In this document: positions 10,371 to 21,652 of the stretch, in pieces
Layout of the letters: the number at the start of each line of letters is the position of its first letter
Position numbering within the stretch: position 1 is the stretch's first letter
Assembly: GCA_022702705.1 (NCBI GenBank)
Contig: CM040427.1
Location: 20,235,625-20,299,624, forward strand
Source: Papilionanthe hookeriana x Papilionanthe teres
Taxonomy: Eukaryota > Streptophyta > Magnoliopsida > Asparagales > Orchidaceae
Direction: 5' to 3'
DNA: 64,000 bases
Notes under the pieces: model-generated
What the model saw: the letters and a program-made list of their open reading frames with translations, nothing else
Database searches by the model: none
What the model was told of the DNA's origin: nothing
Program-made: the position numbers and the translations under genes

Positions 10371-11441
10371 GAGTCCCCTTCACTGCGGTAGCACTTTCTT
10401 CGGACTCAAGTCTCCTGACGAGACTTTCCTTCTCAAGCTGTTGTTTTAATCTTAATTGTCCGGTAGTGGGACGCCATACCATCCTTCTAGCAGTAGAAGG
10501 TCTAGGACCGGATGGTCTGTCAGCCAAATGCTGGAAGGTGGTATCCTCCCTAATTTGTAGTCCTGAAACAACGACAGGTGGACTAGCTTTCATTCTCTTA
10601 TTCGGCTTTTCCGCAGCGATAACAGGTTCTACTCGCGGCCCAAGACGGGACTTGGCTGGCACCCGCCCTAACCTTCTTAAAATTTCTGATACAGGGCATT
10701 TTTCTTTCTTTGCTAACTTTTCTATCAGGGTTTGCAGTCTAGTAAATGGCGTGATTCTAGTCCTTTTCTTACGGCAGTCATTGTAATATGCGAGCTGAGG
10801 CAATGCAGAAGCAATCTTGCAGACATTTTCCTCATCCTCTGCGGCGGAGAGGGGATGGAACCTACTTCCTCCCAAGAGTGATATGTATTTAGGCAGCGGT
10901 GTATACTCAGGCAGTTCTGGGATTTCCTCCAGGAAAGCAACTTCGGCAGCTCTGGCCTCTCTAGCAATCCTTCTACTTCTGTTCCTCCTCTGAGTCCGTG
11001 TCAGTGATGGAATTCTCGAGCTGGACCCGATTTCAAAAACAGAAGGTTTCACAGGAAGATCGTACCCTCCACGGTAACAGGTTCATCACAGTTCTGAATT
11101 TCCTTTCCCTTTAATTTAGCAGAAGCAGGGGTAGGTGCAGAAAAAACTAGACCAGTGGGGGTAGCAACAACAGTCCTTTTGCGAACAACAGTACTCCTCT
11201 CAGTTGGAATCTTTTGTAGAGGAGGGAATTCATGAGTTGACTTGAGGTTAAACTCAATCAACGGCTTCTCAGTTTCCGGTACCTTGCTTATGAGTGAAAA
11301 GAGAGTGACGTCGGGTATTTTGATGTCTGTGTCCCCGAATCCTTGTCTGAATCGAATGATTCCATTATTAGGCAGTTCGTCCTTGAAAACGACGGAGTCC
11401 AGTCCGTTGTCGAAGGAGAAGATCAGTTTTGGGGCTTCCAT
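10339..11441 (-). pseudogene. ORF1 upstream of gag, A (Ogre-type, function unknown)
   Basis: Ogre elements carry an ORF of unknown role before gag; this is its counterpart. I start it at ATG 11441 (MEAPKLIFSFDNGLDS), where homology with B begins. Blocks: NNGIIRFRQGFGD, RTVVATPTGLVFSAP, SSSRIPSLTRTQRRN, EEIPELPEYTPLP, GGSRFHPLSAAEDEENV and EKLAKKEKCPVSEILRRLG. A 1-nt deletion near 11060 (ggtacgatc, against ggtacagatc in B) shifts the frame. A further 1-nt loss near the end moves the stop past the gag start. The TAG that breaks ORF1 in B (22406) is absent here. Confidence 0.85.
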
Positions 11442-11958
11442 TTCTGCAGGGCAGATTCCAAATGTTAGTCTCCGAATCGTGCTTCCTCTTGTCGTAAAAC
11501 TTATGACGAAAAAGAAAGAGTCCGAACACATTTTCGTTTACCTTAGCGTATTTGTGATATTAAAAGAAAATTGTTTTTCGAAAGGATTTGTTCGCTAAGA
11601 CAGAGAGTTATTAAAAGAAGGAGAGTTGTAGGAAGGATAAAAGGAATTGATTAAGAACTGGAAATGGAAGAGAAAATCTTGTAGAAACTTCTCGACCCGC
11701 AAGACTGCTCCTAAACTAATACCTATTGGGGGCCCACCCCACCTCAAAAATGAGGTAAAAGGATCTCAGAACCTCTCTGTTTATGGGTGTCTAAACAATG
11801 GCTCCTAAATCCGAGAGAATGTTGGCTGTACTTGTTCAAGGTAGAAATGAACATAGTATTCCAACGGAAAGAAGGGTAGTTTGATCTACTAGGGACATGG
11901 ATACACTACCGATTTTTTGAAAGCAGAACTATCTGATTAAAAATGGAGAGAGGAATTT
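11442..11958 (-). other. 5' leader of A
   Basis: This non-coding leader lies between the PBS and ORF1. It contains acctattgggggccca (11721-11736, plus strand), which read in the element sense is almost the complement of the PPT boundary seen in B (31816-31831). A GAGGT/ACCTC hairpin follows it. A similar block is present in B and C2. Confidence 0.75.
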
Positions 11959-11976
11959 TCCCCAGCGGAGTCGCCA
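11959..11976 (-). promoter_or_regulatory. Primer binding site of A
   Basis: In the element sense it reads TGGCGACTCCGCTGGGGA, 5 nt after the LTR end (GCCGACA). This is the tRNA-Arg-type PBS described for Ogre/Tat elements. Confidence 0.92.
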
Positions 11977-11981
11977 GAAGT

Positions 11982-13733
11982 TGTCGGCATATTTTAGATT
12001 TTAATTTTAATTTAAATATATATATATATGATTTAGAAATTAGTATTTGATTTTGAAAATAATTTTAAGATATGAAATCAAACCAACCTCACATCCCATA
12101 TAGTTTATATAAACGAGCGCCGCATCACAAACCGTGTATCTATCCCGAAGAGTAGACACACTGTTTGGTGATGGGACTCGATTAAATAAACTAGAAGATT
12201 TGTGACATCCTTTTGGTCTGCGAACCAATTTTATAAGCCGACAAATTCCCCTGCTTAATATGAAAGCATTAAACAGGGTTTATATTACCTAGGTTCTTAA
12301 AATTCCTTATAAGGGCAAGCCCCTATAGTTAATTACATCTTAAGTGACGAGAATCACTTAAGAAAACTCTTGATAATAATCAGTAGTTCTGCTCTCAAGA
12401 ATTTTCAAAGTTTAAGTTTTCAAGGGATTGAATTTTGGAATTTCAATAGGGAATGGATCAAGTTTGGAACATTTTGTTTTGGGAATTCAAAGGAAGAAAG
12501 ATAGGAGAAATTACGGATTCGAAGCGAACTTTGGTAATTTCCCGACTATCCTACTGTTTGGATTGAATTTAGGAAAGTCCTAATGTTTATTTAATGTTTT
12601 GATCTTGCCAATTTTAATTAATTAGGACTTGTGTTCGTATGACATGATCATACAAATAACCTCGAGGATGTGAGGGTTTATGTCGTATCGAACGGCTACC
12701 TCGGAGTCCTAAGACCGGTTAGGGCTTAATTTGCAATGCAAATGCCTAACAAAAGGTTGAGGATTTATGTTTCACTAGGCAAACTACCTCGAAATCCTAT
12801 GGCTTGGTTATTTAATTCGAAGAAAGTTTTGCTGAAGTAGACTCAGGTTTTGCTGATGACGATGGCTGTGCTGCCCACCATGCTCCGAGCTCTTTATTGT
12901 TGCAGAGGTTTAGTTTTAGAAGATTGTAATAAAAAGAGAATGGAAGAGTTTGGTTTTAGAAATCTTAGAGTCCAAGTGTTTTTAGTGTTTTAGTTAAAAC
13001 AAATCTTAAAGTTGATTATAATAACACCGGTTAGGATCCCACGGTTCCATCCTTCCGGCATCGTTATTTTTATCGGATTCACTTAGTCTAGATGAATTTG
13101 CTAAATTCAACTAAATGAGTTCCACACTTTCATTTAGACCGTGGGAAATCACGTTAGCAACACGTAGGTTACATCATCCGAGGTATTCCCGATCATCCAA
13201 CAAGACGTTTTAATTTAGTTGTAATTGTAGTTTTGTATTACGTTTGTGATTAAATTTTGAGTTGTTTTATATTTTGAAATGTTGTGGCGGTGAATTTTAT
13301 CTTGTAATGAATTTTAATTTAGTTTTGGTTTCAGTCTTAGGGACTATCCTAAAGGTGTGGGTTTTCATGCAACAGTTGTTTATCATGCAAGAAAAGTAAG
13401 TGCATTTGCAATAAAGTAAATTGCAAGAAGGTAAGTTACAATAAAATAAAAGCGTACCTGGAGGGTCTTCCCGTCATCCCAGGCTACACTTAAACACAAT
13501 TTAGAATATTTAAGCATTTAAAGCAAGTTCCTAGGAAAAGCTAAGGGAAGGGTTATGGTTTTCTACCAAGTTCCTAATCCCATAGCTAGTCATCTCCTAT
13601 GACTTCTAGGTTCTTGTGTTTTGGTTTGAGGACGATTTTCTTCATCAAAGAACAATTAAGTCCAATTGTTCTTATAAACATCCTATCGTACTGAGGAAGT
13701 GCTTAAGACGAATCTTAAACATCTTTTCAATAT
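11982..13733 (-). repeat. 5' LTR of A, 3' (U5-side) part
   Basis: In the element sense this is the last 1.75 kb of the LTR. It ends at 11982 with GCCGACA and matches the 3' part of the B LTRs in reverse orientation, for example the shared stretch around ttcgggatagatacacgg. B is inserted at 13733/13734. It lacks the extra 60-bp terminal duplication found in the B LTRs. Confidence 0.92.
13729..13733. repeat. Left target-site duplication of B
   Basis: AATAT immediately precedes the LTR start TGTTGACC. Its partner is AATAC at 39182-39186. One of five bases has changed, as expected for an insertion that is not recent. Confidence 0.85.
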
Positions 13734-14269
13734 TGTTGACCTCATTTTTGATGAGGTCTTCTCTTCTTCTCTTTAGTACTTAGGATCTAGCCTTAGGCTT
13801 TTCCTTTGACTATCCCAGAGGATTAGAATTGGGACCCACCACTTAGAAATTCAAACCACTTCTTAACTCCCCGCAAACTCCACAAACTTGACCGTAGACC
13901 CCTAATCACCTAGAGGGTTGAAATCAAATGTGGAAGTTTAAAGGATGAGTTCCTATATGACTCTTTGGCCTTAGGATCGCCTACAGGTGGCACGGTGCGG
14001 TGAAGGGCCGACTTACACACACACTACACCTATACACTACACTTTCACACACATCCTAAAAACACACCCATACCTAACTTGACCTCCCGACTCATGAAGG
14101 TGATTCACATGGATGGTCCTTAACCCCTAAGCCCTTGGGCTAAGAGGGTTAGGAACAACATACTGGATGCCTCAAATGAGTCCCTTCATGGCTCATGTGG
14201 GCTTGATATGGCTTCATGTCTCAACCAAAATGATTTCATTCCACTTACAATTACTCAATCTTCATTTTT

Positions 14270-15200
14270 TTGCAAATTTTCAATTTTTGACCGCCGGGAC
14301 CCTACACCCGCCTAGCCTACCCAAAGCCCTTGAAGTTACCCAAATTTTTCAAAATTTCCAAATCACCCAAAATTCTCCAAAATTGACCTTGAACATTTCC
14401 TCACCAACCAAGTTGATCACCTATAGCCAAAAATACCAAAAATTCCAAAAATACCTCCCAATACCCTCCAAATACCCAAAATACCCCTCTTGACCCAAAA
14501 ATCCAAAAAATTCATAAAATTCCCAGAAAATTCCAGAAAATCCCAACTATTCCCAATTTCATTTTGTTCAACTACACCATGGGTCAATTTTGTCAATTTA
14601 CCCCACTTTTGTCAAAACCCCCAATTTGACCCATTTTAACCCTAAGTGAACCCAATGTCAAACCAAACCTACCCAATTGACCCCAATTTTGGTCCAACTC
14701 AATTCTAAACTTCAATTAAACATTCCCAACACCAATTTAGACCAGATCTAAGTCCAATTTGATTGACATTTGAATCCAATTTCACTTTTGGCCATAATGC
14801 ACAATTTGGACCCATGACCCAAACCTAGCCCAAACCAAACCAATTTAACTCCAATTAACCCCAAATCTTTTCTAAACTTTCCCTAACATCCCTACAAACA
14901 AAACACTAACATGAATTGCCCAAAATTTGGATCCAAACCCCACTCAAATTCAACTTAAAACCAAGAGGCTCAATTTGACCTACATAGGCCCTTTTACGAA
15001 ATGAACCCAAATCCAACCCAATTCAAACCCAAACCACTCCAAACTTGTTTCAAATCAATCTTGACACATCCCTAAGCCAAACTCAACATTTATTTGGCAT
15101 GGCCCATTGCAAACTTTCCTCTTCAAAAGCCCATTTGTTAACCTAAAAGCCCACTTCCCTAAACCATTTTGAAAGCCCATCTTCACTAAATTTCAATGGC
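14270..15200 (+). other. G-depleted, A/C-rich tract in U3 of B 5' LTR
   Basis: Over roughly 900 bp the plus strand is dominated by A, C and T, with runs such as ccaaaaataccaaaaattcc and few G. The same tract occurs in the 3' LTR (32390-33320) and, as its T/G-rich complement, in A (43100-44110). It contains no gene. Confidence 0.8.
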
Positions 15201-15968
15201 CCAAAATTCATCGAAAGTCCATATGACACTCTTCTTCATCATGAATTCAATTAAAACCATCCCTTAAGTCCTAAATCCATCACCAAATGGTTCCAAATCA
15301 AGCCATATGCCAAATCCCATCAAATCACCCCTAAATTACCAAAGTTTCTAAAATCCATTTTCATGAAATTGACCAAGCTTTTTCCCAAGAAAAAGGCAAG
15401 CCATGAAGCCACTCTTAAGCCACATGCAAGCCATGTGAGTTGCTCACATGTGACCTTACTACATTGGGCAAAAGGAGGAGATCCTTTCCACATTCCCTTA
15501 TGGTGATTAACCACTCCTATGATTCCCCTTAACCATGCTTATGCCTAATTGTGCTTAGATGGTGACTTGACCCTACTGATTATGCTGAACCAAATCACTT
15601 TCCCTTCAGCCTAAACAAAGCATTGGGTAGTGAACCTAGCCCAAAAGTATGGGTTGACCCATTTGGAGCCAAAATGGCCTCTCCCCCATACCATTTTAAT
15701 CCAAGCCCTTTACACATGGCATTAACCAATTGAGTACACAAACCTCAGACTACGACCCACTGGACCCGAGGGTGACCCATGCCTGCACGGCCGGCCGCAC
15801 AGGTCTCCGGAAAACACCATGGTCGAGACCTTGGGAGGAGCCGAAGTTTGGAATTCCCACTCGCCGAGGCCGCCCCATCTCCGGTGGCCATTGTAGGCTG
15901 TTCTTCTCTTGCCGAGAGCAGGTGATCCCAGGTCCCTAACTCCCCACGGGAGGCCCTCCGAGCCTCTC

Positions 15969-15978
15969 CTATTTAAAC
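15969..15978 (+). promoter_or_regulatory. Probable TATA box, B 5' LTR
   Basis: CTATTTAAAC lies in a C-rich context just before cccctctctcggcc. The 3' LTR has CTATATAAAC at 34076-34085, the better match to a plant TATA box, so the 5' copy appears to carry a substitution. If it is used, transcription would start about 30 bp downstream, giving U3 of about 2.3 kb and R+U5 of about 5 kb. Confidence 0.6.
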
Positions 15979-18654
15979 ACCCCCTCTCTCGGCCATGGGA
16001 GAGGTGCTGAACCAACCTTAAGGAAACTGCGCCAAAATCATTCCGGACCACTCTCTACACATAGAGCACTTGACTCCCACCGGATTCCGGACCCGATTCC
16101 TCTAGGCGAGCTCGATTTTGAGTTCAAACTTCAGCACAAAACTAGGACACTTCTTCACAGTGGACCAATCCCTAAATTGATTGATCCTACACCTTCACCA
16201 GACCAACGGAAGAAGTCCACCAGCAAAAGCCCCTCTCTAGGCCACCCATTGCTTCCAGCCTCTAAGCTTTGTGATCGGACTTGGTCGAAATCATACCTAG
16301 ACAATTCACCAGGCCAAGGGAATTCATCTAGAGCTTGCTCGGACCCAATCAAAGGTGACACAACCCTCAGATTGAAGCCACACTTCTCTGAGCTAAGGTA
16401 TGAGCTAACTCTTTATCCCAAGCTTCTGGAGATTCTCTATTTCAAATGCCTTAATTTCAATGCATGATCACCGTATAGATGTATTCGTCTCTTCAAGACG
16501 AATCCATAGAGCACAAGAACACGAAAATTCGTTAAGTATTGAGTGAGATATTAAGGATTTAGTATGGACGGTTCTCGGGCTAAGAGGCTTGGGGACGATG
16601 AACGGATGCCGTTCTTTAAATACACGGGCGGACGGACGGCCAGGATCGCGCCGGATGAGGAGACGGAACGATACAGCGGGCCCCTGGAGCGCTGAGTCGG
16701 ATGGCGGGGTCGAATCAGAACACGCCGCATGGCCTTTCGGAGACGCCGAGGTTGAGTCAGCGCCGCGTGGATAAGTAGAAAAATAGGTTATTTTACTATT
16801 TATTTAATTCCCTAAACTTCAAAAATGCATAACTTTGTGTAGGAAAATCAGAAAAATAAAATAAAAATACCCTCTTGCTCAGTGAACAGAGGAGAATAAT
16901 GTAGAAAAGAAATCATTTAATTTAATCAAGTATTTTATTTTTAATAATTTATTTACTCTCTGCACATTTTCAATTCTCCATGCATGTATACAATTCACCA
17001 TGGCATGAGACCATAGGGCTTTTGAAGCCTCTGAATTTGGGAACATTCCCTGAATTTTCCAAAGTCAGAGGCCATCCCTATGAAGAGTTATTGATTTTTC
17101 AACTCTAGGTTGCTAGTTTGAGTATTTTAATTCCAATAATTAGCATATTGTGAAATAAATTCTAGGAAAATTTGGTGATATTAATTATGACCAGAGGAAC
17201 CTAAGAAAAATAGGTTTTGAATTAATCCACTTGGAATAACCCTAATTGGCTTAAACACCCAAAATAGGTCCTTAATTGATTAGAGCTAATCTTACATCAA
17301 ATTGACTTGAAATCAATTCTCCACTGACCTTTAGGATCAGAGGAACCCACCATAAAAATTTGAAGTCAATTGGACTTAGTTAGCCCTACTAAATGGGTTG
17401 ATTAAGTCATTTAGCCAATTTAAACTTTAAAAATTCATAACTTTCAAAATACTTTTCAAAAATTCACTAAATTGGTTTTGGCACCTCTCTGATATCAGGG
17501 GAATTTAAGAAAAATAAAATTGCAATTTTCTAAAAAATTTGATTTTTGCATTATTTTAATATTTTAATAATTAAAAAATCATAAAAATCACAAAAATAAT
17601 AAAATTCACCAAAATATCACATTTTGAATTTTAATCAGTTGGAAACAAATCCCATATTTTTCTTAAGTCTCTATAATGAGATATTAAATTTTAAAGCCTT
17701 AAGGTAATTTTAAAATTAAAAAAATGTATATTTTTAGCATTTCCACTAAAATAACTCTAATAAATCAAAGAAAAATCAGAAAATTATAAAAATTGGTTCT
17801 CTGGTTTTCTTGATATTAGAAAGATTTTTGAAAAATATAAAATTCATTTTTCAATCTTTATTTTATTTTTAAATTTATTAATACTCCAAAATTCAAAATA
17901 ATTATAATAAAAAGAATATAATTCAAACAAATCACCAAAATTTATCCAAGTGGTCCTCGGTCATTAGGAATGTCCCATAATTTTCTTAAGGACAGAAACT
18001 TTCCCTTGGTCATATTATTAAATTTTCCTTGGAAATCCTTATTTTCCACCAAAAATAATTACATAAATAAATTAAATACAAAAAAATCACATTTTCTCCT
18101 CTAATGTCTTTATTGACATATGAGTGAAGTCACATAAAAATTTCAAGTTCATTTAAGCTCAATTTAGTGAGTTATGAAATTATTAAGCTTGAAGGGCAAA
18201 ATGGTAATTAAAATTTTAACTTTTAATTAAAACTTTAGGCTTAATAAAATTAAAGAGTAAAATATTTGATCCTAATCTGATTTGGATGATTGAAATTTAA
18301 ATAATTAAAGGGTATAAGCCTACTAAATAATTAAAAAAAATAATTAAAATAAACCTTAATCAAATAATTAATTAAATTTGGAAGAATAATAAAATTGGAA
18401 TTATTAAAATAAGGATATTATTAGGAAGAGATTTGTTCTTTAATTTAAGAATCCCTAAATTAATCATCTCAATAATATTTAATTCCTAATTAAAATGATA
18501 ATTCAAATTTATGATTTAAAATGCTAAAAGACTTAATCATTAAATTAAATTAAAGTTAAATTATTTAAATTAAACCCTTTTAAAATTTCAATTAAATTAA
18601 TACTTTAACAAATACAATTAAATCATCTTTAAAACATAAAACATAAAATATTAA

Positions 18655-19000
18655 ATTTAAATTAAAAATAAAATTAAATTAAAATTTAAATTAAATAAAA
18701 TAAAATTAAATTAAATTAAAACATATTAAATTAAATCAAATTAAATCAAATTAAATTAAATTAAATTAAATTAAATTAAATTAAATCAAATTAAATTAAA
18801 TTAAATTAAATTAAATCAAATTAAATTAAATTAAATTAAATTAAATTAAATTAAATTAAATCATAACAAATCAAATTAAATTGAATTAAACTAAATTAAA
18901 TAATAGAATCAAGTTAAAATTATAATCAAATTAAATTAAATTAAAATTAAAACTAAACCAAATTAAATTAAATTAAAGTTAAATTAAATTAAATTAAATA
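18655..19000 (+). repeat. (TTAAA)n-type low-complexity array, B 5' LTR
   Basis: TTAAA, AAATC and related pentamers repeat almost without interruption. Homologous arrays lie at 36760-37075 (B 3' LTR) and, in reverse, at 39478-39745 (A LTR). Their lengths differ among copies, as expected for slippage. Confidence 0.9.
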
Positions 19001-21047
19001 TAACATCACCTAAGACATAAAGAAATTCAAAAATAAATATAAAGCAACTTGAACACTATTCCAAATTTAAACTCGTTAACTGAAATTAAATTAAATCACA
19101 AACCATTTTAACATCAATTTGCCCTCGAAAGCTTTTGTTGTCATAACTCCTAAATAGAACGTTAAGTGAAGTGTTACTTCACTCATAGGATATTCAAATA
19201 TCCTAGTTCACTGAGTAAGATGACAACAAAACTTGAATTCCCGGACGATTAATTCATTTGTATGATTAAATTCATTTGGACTTAAAACAATTCTAGCAAT
19301 ATTGAAAAAATGTTTGAGATTCTTCTTAAACACTTTCTTAATATGATAGGATGTTTATAAGAACAACTGAACTTAATTATTCTTTGATGAAGAAAATCGT
19401 CCTCAAACCAAAACACAAGAACCTAGACGTCATAGGAGATGACTAGCTATAGGAGTAGGAACTTGGTAGAAAACCATAACCCTTCCCTTAGTTTTACCTA
19501 GGAACTTGTTCTAAATGCTTAAATATTCTAAATTGTGTTTAAGTGCAGCCTGGGATGACGGGAAGACCCTCCAGGTACGCTTTTATTTTATTGCAATTTA
19601 CCTTCTTGCAATTTACTTATTGCAAATGCACTTTACCTTTCTTGCATGATAAACAACTGTTGCATGAAAACTCACACCTTTAGGATAGTCCCTAAAACTG
19701 AAACCAAAACTAAATTAAAAGTCATTGCAAGATAAAATTCACCGCCACAACATTTCAAAATATAAAACAACTCGAAATTTAATCACAAACAGAACACAAA
19801 AGCTGCAATTACAACTAAATTAAAACGTCTTGTTGGATGATCGGGAATACCTCGGATGATGTAACCTACGTGTTGCTAACGGGATTTCCCACGGTCTAAA
19901 TGAGAGTGTGGAACTCATTCGGTTGAGTTTAGCAAATTCATGCGGACTAAGTGAATCCGATTAAAATAATGATGCGGAAGGATGGAACCGTGGGATCTTA
20001 ACCGGTGTTGTTATAATCAACTTTAAGATTTGTTTTAATTAAAACATAAAAAACACTTGGAAATTAAGAATTTCTCTAAACCAAAACACTTTTCTCATCT
20101 CCTGATTTATGACTTCTAAAACTAAACCTCTGCAACAACAAGGAGCTCGGAGCATGGTGGGCAGCACTACCATCGTCATGAGCAAAACCTGAATGTGCTT
20201 CAGCAAAACTTTCTTAAGAATTAAATAACTAAGCCATAGGACTTCGAGGTAGTTTGTCTAGTGCAACATAAATCCTCAACCTTTTGTTAGGCATTTGCAT
20301 TGCAAATTAAGCCCTAACCGGTCTTAGGATTCCGAGGTAGTCATCCGATTTGACATAAACCCTCATATCTTCCAGGCTATTTGTATGATTTTATCATACA
20401 AATATAAGTCCTAATTAATTAAAATTGGCAAGATCAAAACATTAAACAAATATTAGGACTTTCCTAAATCCAAGCCAAACAATAGGATAGTCGGGAAATT
20501 ACCGAAGTTCGCTTCGAATCTGTGATTTCTCCTACCTTTCTTCCTTTGAATTCCCAAAACAAAGTGTTCCAAATTTGATCCATTCCCTATTGAAATTCCA
20601 AAATTCAATCCCTTGAAAACTTAAACTTTGAGTTTCTTGAGAGCAGAATTATTGATTATTATCGAGAGTTTTCTTAGGTGATTCCCGTCACTTAAGATGT
20701 AATTAACTATAGGGGCTTGCCCTTATAGGGAATTTTAAGAACCCAGATAATATAAACCCTGCTCAATTTCTTTGTATTAAGCAGGGGAACTTGTTGGCTT
20801 ATAAAATTGGTTCGCAGACCAAACAGATGTCACAAACCTTTCTAGTTTATCTAATCGAGCCCTATTATCAAGCAGTGTGTCTATTCTTCGGGATAGATAC
20901 ACGGTTTGTGGTGCGGTGCTCGTTTATGTAAACTATTCGGGATGTGAGATTAGTTTGATTTCATATCTCAAAATTTTCAAATTTAAAATTATTTTCAAAA
21001 TCAAATACTACTTTTCAAATTATTTATCTAAATTAAATTAAAAATTC

Positions 21048-21114
21048 GCCGACAATTTCTGTTAGGCGACCCCCTTTTCAAAATTAAACACACAGCCTAA
21101 AAAATATGCTGACA
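21048..21114 (+). repeat. Duplicated LTR terminus in B
   Basis: GCCGACAATTTCTGTTAGGCGACCCC at 21048-21073 resembles an LTR end plus a degraded PBS, and the real terminus (GCTGACA, then ATTTCTGG) follows 60 bp later. The same extra 60 bp is in the 3' LTR (39115-39181) but not in A, whose LTR ends at the first terminus. Confidence 0.7.
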
Positions 21115-21119
21115 ATTTC

Positions 21120-21137
21120 TGGCTACTCCGCTAGGGA
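21120..21137 (+). promoter_or_regulatory. Primer binding site of B
   Basis: TGGCTACTCCGCTAGGGA lies 5 nt after the LTR end. It differs at two positions from the perfect tRNA-Arg-type PBS of A. Confidence 0.9.
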
Positions 21138-21652
21138 AAATTCCTCTCTCCATTTTAATCGGACAATCTCGCTTTCAAAAATCGGTAGTGTATCCATGTT
21201 CCTAGTGGATCAAACTACCCTTCTTTCTGTTGGAATACTATGTTCATTTCTACCTTGAACAAGTATAGCCAACATTCTCTCGGATTTGGGAGCCACTGTT
21301 TAGACACCCCTAAACAGAGAGGTTTCGAGATCCTTTTACCTCATTTCTGAGGTGGGGTGGACCCCCAATAGGTATTAGTTTAGGAGCGGTCTTGCGGATC
21401 GAGAAGTTTCTACAAGACTTTCTCTTCCTTTTCCAGTTCCTAATCAATTCCTTTTACCCTTCCTACAACTTTCCTTCTTTTAATAATTCTCCTTCTTAAC
21501 GAACAAATCTTTTCGAAAAAGACAATTTTCTTTTAATACCACAAATACACTAAGATAAACAGAAATGTGTTCGGACTCTTTCTTTTTCGTCATAAATTTT
21601 ACGACAAGAAGAAGCACGATTCGGAGACTAACACTTGGAATGCGCCTGCGAA
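21138..21652 (+). other. 5' leader of B
   Basis: This is non-coding. TGGACCCCCAATAGGT at 21358-21373 is an exact 16-nt reverse complement of the PPT/U3 boundary at 31816-31831. It is preceded by a hairpin ACCTCA/TGAGGT. A pyrimidine-rich stretch (21415-21500) follows. ORF1 begins at ATG 21653. Confidence 0.75.

Larger units (their letters stand above)
1..13733 (-). mobile_element. Element A: Tat/Ogre LTR retrotransposon, internal region and first part of 5' LTR
   Basis: This is a minus-strand Ty3/gypsy element. Read from right to left it shows part of the 5' LTR (13733 to 11982), a PBS, a leader, ORF1, gag, protease, RT, two RNase H domains, integrase and a 3' UTR with a minisatellite. The 3' LTR lies beyond the left edge. 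The extra ORF upstream of gag, the tRNA-Arg-type PBS and the second RNase H place it in the Tat/Ogre group. All ORFs carry frameshifts and stops, so it is a dead copy. Element B is inserted in its 5' LTR, and the LTR continues at 39187-44672. The internal region is closely similar to that of B, in the opposite orientation. Confidence 0.93.
13734..21114 (+). repeat. 5' LTR of B (7.38 kb)
   Basis: It begins with TGTTGACC and a short hairpin (GACCTCAT / ATGAGGTC). Then come a G-poor tract (about 14270-15200), a TATA-type box (15969-15978), a GC-rich patch (16590-16770), AT-rich DNA and a (TTAAA)n-type region (about 18655-19000). It ends at CA 21113-21114. No conserved protein is recognised; the short ORFs inside are frame accidents. 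The start is fixed by comparison with the 3' LTR (31834) and the end by the PBS that follows. Confidence 0.94.

Noticed and set aside
11049..11531. N-terminal extension of ORF1 in A before MEAPK
   Set aside because: Homology with B begins at MEAPK, and the upstream residues are leader sequence read as protein; B lacks a matching frame.
16589..16774. GC-rich 61-codon ORF in the B 5' LTR
   Set aside because: It is shared only as nucleotide similarity with the other LTRs, with shifted frames. It probably belongs to the R/U5 part of the LTR.
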